DNA of 56,642 nucleotides. It comes from Chloroflexi bacterium OLB14. GTDB lineage: Bacteria > Chloroflexota > Anaerolineae > Anaerolineales > Villigracilaceae. Position numbers and translations under genes: made by a program. This document shows, piece after piece, positions 53,193 to 56,642 of this stretch (within the stretch, counting starts at the first letter, position 1; each line of letters begins with the position of its first letter). The notes under the pieces are model-generated. The model had not been told where the DNA came from, did not search any database, and was given only the letters and a program-made list of their open reading frames with translations. The stretch lies in contig LMZR01000047.1 of the NCBI GenBank assembly GCA_001567105.1, forward strand, positions 1 through 56,642. The letters run 5' to 3'.

Positions 53193-53663
53193 ATGAAAAC
53201 AACCTTCAACACTCAAACTATAGAACTGAATCCATCCAATGATGGTTACGTTGCCACGCTGGATGGTAAAAATATTTTTATTAAAATAATCCGTGCTGAA
53301 AATGGGAAGATGGAATTATTGATTGATGATCAACGAGTCGTTGCATACGTTTCATCTGATTTGGCAAAACGCTGGGTGACGATTGATGGCGAGACAATTA
53401 TGTTAACCAAAACTTCGGGAGCAAAACAAGGTGTCCGCCATGACCATGCTGGAGGATTAATTGCACCAATGCCAGGTCAGGTAAGAAGCGTTAACGTCAA
53501 GTCAGGTGATGATGTCAAGAAAGGTCAAACTTTGTTAACCATGGAAGCGATGAAGATGGAAATTAAAATCCAAGCTTTGATGGATGGAAAAATAAAATCG
53601 GTTTTGGCGGCGCAAGGCGATACGGTGGAGCGCGAACAGATTTTGATTGAGATGGAGAATTAA
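53193..53663 (+). CDS. Biotin carboxyl carrier subunit (MCC alpha, C-terminal part)
   Basis: 156 residues. A beta-strand-rich region that resembles the BT connecting domain (about 1-75) leads into the biotinyl domain (about 88-156) with APMPGQVRSVNVKSGDDV and MEAMKMEIKIQA; Lys of AMKM is the biotinylation site. The start follows the 95-base repeat. The stop is directly followed by the MaoC start (one base between). Confidence 0.9.
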   Translation: MKTTFNTQTIELNPSNDGYVATLDGKNIFIKIIRAENGKMELLIDDQRVVAYVSSDLAKRWVTIDGETIMLTKTSGAKQGVRHDHAGGLIAPMPGQVRSVNVKSGDDVKKGQTLLTMEAMKMEIKIQALMDGKIKSVLAAQGDTVEREQILIEMEN

Positions 53664-54110
53664 ATGGCTGGAAAATTTTTTGATGAACTTGAAGTTGGCA
53701 TGAAGTTTCAACATGGCGGCAGAACGATTACCGAGATGGATAATGTTTTGTTTTCAGCGTTGACCATGAATTCGCAAGCGTTGCATATCAATGAAGATTT
53801 TGCATCCAAAACTGAATTTGGAACTCGGCTGGTAAATGGCATTTTTACGTTTGGACTCGTCGTTGGCTTATCTGTATCTGATTTAACCGATGGCACGATT
53901 GTGGCAAATTTAGGTTACGATAAGATTGTGCATCCACAACCTGTCTTTCATGGCGATACGATTTATGCTGAAAGTGAAATCATCGAAAAACGCGAATCAA
54001 AATCAAGACCCAATGCTGGGATTATAAAAATTAAATGTGTTGGAAAAAATCAAAAAGGAATTGTGGTTGTTGAGTTTGAACGAACGGCGATGTTTCTTAA
54101 GAAATTATGA
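53664..54110 (+). CDS. MaoC-like dehydratase (acyl-CoA hydratase)
   Basis: 148 residues, hot-dog fold hydratase. The start GKFFDELEVGMKFQHGGRTI, LTMNSQALHINEDFASKTEFGTRLVNG with the catalytic Asn/His type region, and LGYDKIVHPQPVFHGDTIYAESEI are those of mesaconyl/itaconyl-CoA-type hydratases. The order accA-MaoC-CitE matches Mycobacterium Rv2501c-Rv2498c, where the MaoC protein acts in leucine/itaconate dissimilation. Exact substrate inferred from context. Confidence 0.9.
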   Translation: MAGKFFDELEVGMKFQHGGRTITEMDNVLFSALTMNSQALHINEDFASKTEFGTRLVNGIFTFGLVVGLSVSDLTDGTIVANLGYDKIVHPQPVFHGDTIYAESEIIEKRESKSRPNAGIIKIKCVGKNQKGIVVVEFERTAMFLKKL

Positions 54111-54205
54111 AGGATGAATTATGAAGGATGAAATAAGAAGAAAAGAAAATTAAGCAATATCTTTCTTCTTTCCTCTTTCTTTACGAATCACGAATTACGA
54201 ATCAC
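54111..54205. repeat. AAGGATGAA and ACGAATCACGAATTACG repeats
   Basis: 54113-54140 is a tandem of GAAGGATGAATT units; 54185-54205 is an ACGAATCACGAATTACG unit related to the GCGTAATGCG family. They separate the MaoC and CitE genes. Confidence 0.7.
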
Positions 54206-54215
54206 GGAGCAACAA

Positions 54216-55082
54216 ATGCGTTCACGAAGAGCACTTTTATACATGCCAGGCGATAACTGGAAGATGATTACAAAATCCATCACACTTGGGGTGGATTCTA
54301 TTTGTATGGATATGGAAGATGGCACAGCTGTTAATAAAAAGCAAGAAGCACGCGAAACAATTGCCAAGGCTTTGCAGGAATTAAATTTTGGTGAAAGTGA
54401 AAAATTAGCACGGATTAATTCTATTGGCTCAGGTTGGGAAAAAGATGATATTGAATCTGTTTTGCCGTATCAGCCTGATGGCATTGTGATACCAAAAGTT
54501 GAATCTGTTGAGCAAATTGAATGGGCGAGCAAAATTATAGAATCAGCAGAGTTGAAACATGGCTGGAAAGTTAATTCGATTCGCATTTTGATTGGCATTG
54601 AAACCGCCAAAGGGATTTTGAATTTGAAAGAAATTGCGTCACATCCACGTTTGGATGCTATGATTTTTGGCGGGGAAGATTTCGCTGCATCCATTGGCGC
54701 GAAACGTACAAAAGATGCCATTGAATTATTATATGCACGTCAAGCAGTGATTGTGGCTTGCGCCGCCAATGATTTGCAAGCCATTGATATTGTCACCATT
54801 GATTATAAAGATGCAGAATTGCTAAAAGCAGAATCCGCATTTGGGGCAAGGCTAGGTTTCAGCGGGAAACAAATCATCCACCCGAATCAAGTGTCAGCCG
54901 TGCAAGAAGCGTTTACTCCATCAGATGAAGAAATCGCTTATGCCAAAAGAATCGTGGAAACATTTGAAGCAAGTCAAAAAGAAGGCAAAGGCGCTTATTC
55001 ATTAGATGGCAAAATGATTGATATGCCGTTGTTGAAAAATGCTCAAAAAGTTTTAGCGCGGGCGAAGGTGGCAAGTAAATAA
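54216..55082 (+). CDS. CitE-like acyl-CoA lyase (HpcH/HpaI family)
   Basis: 288 residues. Starts RSRRALLYMPGDNWKMI, then MDMEDGTAVNKKQEAR, VIPKVESVEQIEW, IGIETAKGILNLKEI with Glu metal ligand, and FGGEDFAASIGAKRT with the second acidic ligand. Candidate (R)-3-hydroxy-3-methylglutaryl-CoA or citramalyl-CoA lyase as shown for Rv2498c; L-malyl-CoA lyase is an alternative. GGAG lies before the start. Last gene of the carboxylase-MaoC cluster; the acyltransferase begins one base after its stop. Confidence 0.91.
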   Translation: MRSRRALLYMPGDNWKMITKSITLGVDSICMDMEDGTAVNKKQEARETIAKALQELNFGESEKLARINSIGSGWEKDDIESVLPYQPDGIVIPKVESVEQIEWASKIIESAELKHGWKVNSIRILIGIETAKGILNLKEIASHPRLDAMIFGGEDFAASIGAKRTKDAIELLYARQAVIVACAANDLQAIDIVTIDYKDAELLKAESAFGARLGFSGKQIIHPNQVSAVQEAFTPSDEEIAYAKRIVETFEASQKEGKGAYSLDGKMIDMPLLKNAQKVLARAKVASK

Positions 55083-56213
55083 ATGGAAAATAGAATCAAA
55101 GAATTAGATGGACTGCGTGGGATTGCCGTCGTATTAGTGATGGCATTACATTTATTTAAACGTGCCGCTTATTTTACCGAACACCCTGTATTGGAAACTT
55201 TTACAACATTCACAACAGTTGGTTGGGTAGGCGTTGATATCTTTTTTGTACTGTCTGGTTTTTTAATAACATCGATTCTCTTACGATCAAAAACAGACCA
55301 GCATTATTTTCGCAACTTTTATGTGCGCAGGTCGCTTCGAATACTCCCGCTGTATTTTGTTGCCATTGCCTTTGTCTTATTATTTGCGCCCAAGGTAGAA
55401 CCTGAGTTTACCAATCAACTAAATACCGCATTACCTATTATGCTTCTTTATCAGCAAAATTGGGCGTTGCTTTTTGATGGCTTCTACATTACACAATATT
55501 TAGGAATTACATGGTCATTGGCAATTGAAGAGCAGTTTTATTTCCTGTGGCCCTTTATTGTTTATAAATTGAATAATTCTCAATTAGTGAAGGTCAGCAT
55601 TAGCTATATCCTTATTTCAACGATTGCCCGAATTTTGGGGACATTTTTATGGAGCGACCTTGCCGAAGCATCTAGCTTTTTTTACTACGCATCTTTTGCA
55701 CGCTTTGAAGAAATGTTTTTTGGTGGGCTTTTGGCTATCTTTTTGACCTATGACGGTGCCCATGAAAAGGTTCGTAAGTTTGCCATGCCTGTATTCTTAA
55801 TATCTTTAACTGTGTTTATTGCTTTGCACATATTATCTTTGCCTGGTTCACCACACCCTGAACATTCCAGTATTCCCTTAATGATTGGCGGTTACACAAC
55901 TGCCGCATTGTTTTCAGTAGGTTTAATTGGCGTGTTCATTACCTATCCGCCTCAAAACATTTTACGGAAAATATTTGGTAATCCCATTCTCACATTTTTA
56001 GGAAAATACAGTTATTCTATGTATATTTTCCACATGACAGCGGTTTTGATCTTGCTTGATGTTTTCTGGCACAGCGAATTGAGAGGCTGGAAACCTTTTA
56101 TTTTATATCCACTTACAACTTATAGTGCTACGATTTTGATTGCCCTCGCCACATGGCACTTGCTTGAAAAACACATGCTTAAATTAAAAAAATATTTTGA
56201 ATATAAACCATAA
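55083..56213 (+). CDS. Acyltransferase 3 family membrane protein (OafA/YrhL)
   Basis: 376 residues, about ten transmembrane helices. Starts IKELDGLRGIAVVLVMALHL with the catalytic His21, then DIFFVLSGFLITSILL, FYVRRSLRILPLYFV and WSLAIEEQFYFLWPF. It O-acylates a surface carbohydrate or other extracellular acceptor. No periplasmic SGNH domain at the C-terminus. Follows CitE directly, but the role seems unrelated. Confidence 0.92.
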   Translation: MENRIKELDGLRGIAVVLVMALHLFKRAAYFTEHPVLETFTTFTTVGWVGVDIFFVLSGFLITSILLRSKTDQHYFRNFYVRRSLRILPLYFVAIAFVLLFAPKVEPEFTNQLNTALPIMLLYQQNWALLFDGFYITQYLGITWSLAIEEQFYFLWPFIVYKLNNSQLVKVSISYILISTIARILGTFLWSDLAEASSFFYYASFARFEEMFFGGLLAIFLTYDGAHEKVRKFAMPVFLISLTVFIALHILSLPGSPHPEHSSIPLMIGGYTTAALFSVGLIGVFITYPPQNILRKIFGNPILTFLGKYSYSMYIFHMTAVLILLDVFWHSELRGWKPFILYPLTTYSATILIALATWHLLEKHMLKLKKYFEYKP

Positions 56214-56225
56214 GGGAGTTACATT

Positions 56226-56642
56226 TTGCTATCTATCATCTACGGGCTTTTAGCCGCCCTCAGTTGGGGTGCAGGCGATTTCACAGGCGGTTTAGCATCA
56301 CGCAAAGTTGGCGTATTCCGCTCTGTTTTTTATGCTGAAATTATAGGCATTATTATTTTTACTTTTCGCCACATTGTTTTTTACCGAACCGTTTCCAAAT
56401 CAACATGTGGTTATTTATTCGCTACTAGCAGGTGCAGTTGGCACAATTGGTATTATGCTGTTGTATTATGCCATGTCTATTGGCGTGATGAGCATTGCCG
56501 CCCCAGTCGCCGCTTTGCTAGGTGCCGCCATTCCAGTTATTTTTGGGATTTTCACCGAAGGCTTACCTGAATATTTAACTTTAATTGGATTTGCATTTGC
56601 CCTTTTTGCTGTGTGGATGATTTCCAGTGCTGATGCAGACAT
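56226..56642 (+). CDS. DMT-superfamily transporter, N-terminal part (one frameshift)
   Basis: Runs off the right edge. TTG start at 56226 after GGGAG (12 bases after the acyltransferase stop). Starts LLAALSWGAGDFTGGLASRKVG, the usual first helix of EamA transporters. With one T removed from the run at 56356-56360 the frame continues IIILLFATLFFTEPFP and then AGAVGTIGIMLLYYAMSIG, SIAAPVAALLGAAIPVIFG, the end of an EamA repeat. Substrate unknown. Confidence 0.85.

Overview
The window looks like a piece of an AT-rich chromosome from a Chloroflexota bacterium, most likely Anaerolineae. This is inferred from the gene mix (DUF3090 plus SCO1664 pair, DUF2277, DUF3467, translin, many lipoproteins with Thr/Pro linkers) and from the very high density of short interspersed palindromic repeats. 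There is no rRNA, tRNA, CRISPR array or intact insertion sequence that I can support.

Layout. 1-5322 (minus): an aromatic amino acid operon, transcribed in the order leader peptide, aroH-type chorismate mutase, DAHP synthase, prephenate dehydrogenase, aroA, aroE, aroC. It starts with a good promoter, a 25-codon leader peptide with eight aromatic codons in a ten-codon stretch and a perfect terminator hairpin, which is the layout of a classical transcription attenuator. 5393-12173 (mostly plus): coaBC, phosphoesterase, DUF4349 lipoprotein, rsmG, ssb, DUF3467, translin and a membrane protein. 12175-14824 (minus): a histidine kinase and a GAF protein, both with receiver domains lacking the phospho-acceptor Asp. 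14872-18006: GT2 glycosyltransferase, SDR, ribA and a RIB7-type reductase. 18072-24457 (minus): two tandem M1-like lipoprotein peptidases, an SRPBCC protein and a Zn/Mn-type ABC transporter. 24536-27951 (minus): STAS, ferric-reductase-like flavoprotein, STAS and a YprB-like exonuclease. 28090-38499: GPH-family symporter, methylmalonyl-CoA mutase catalytic subunit, DUF3090/SCO1664 pair, homoserine dehydrogenase, PD40 lipoprotein, radA, DUF2277 and an Mrr-type nuclease. 38595-46187: glycosyltransferases, a membrane protein, a HAD protein and mutS2. 47749-55082 (plus): a methylcrotonyl-CoA carboxylase, MaoC and CitE cluster that resembles the leucine-degradation locus of mycobacteria, followed by an acyltransferase and a truncated DMT transporter.

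Three genome-wide patterns stand out. First, at least a dozen interspersed repeat families occur between genes and also in frame inside proteins (AroE, AroA, TyrA, MutS2, glycosyltransferases, an epimerase, an exonuclease, a lipoprotein signal peptide), and they supply stop codons to several genes. Second, thirteen genes carry single-base frameshifts, nearly all an extra base in a homopolymer, so they are probably intact genes with assembly errors. Third, many genes have a -10 box only 6-8 bases before the ATG, suggesting frequent leaderless mRNAs.
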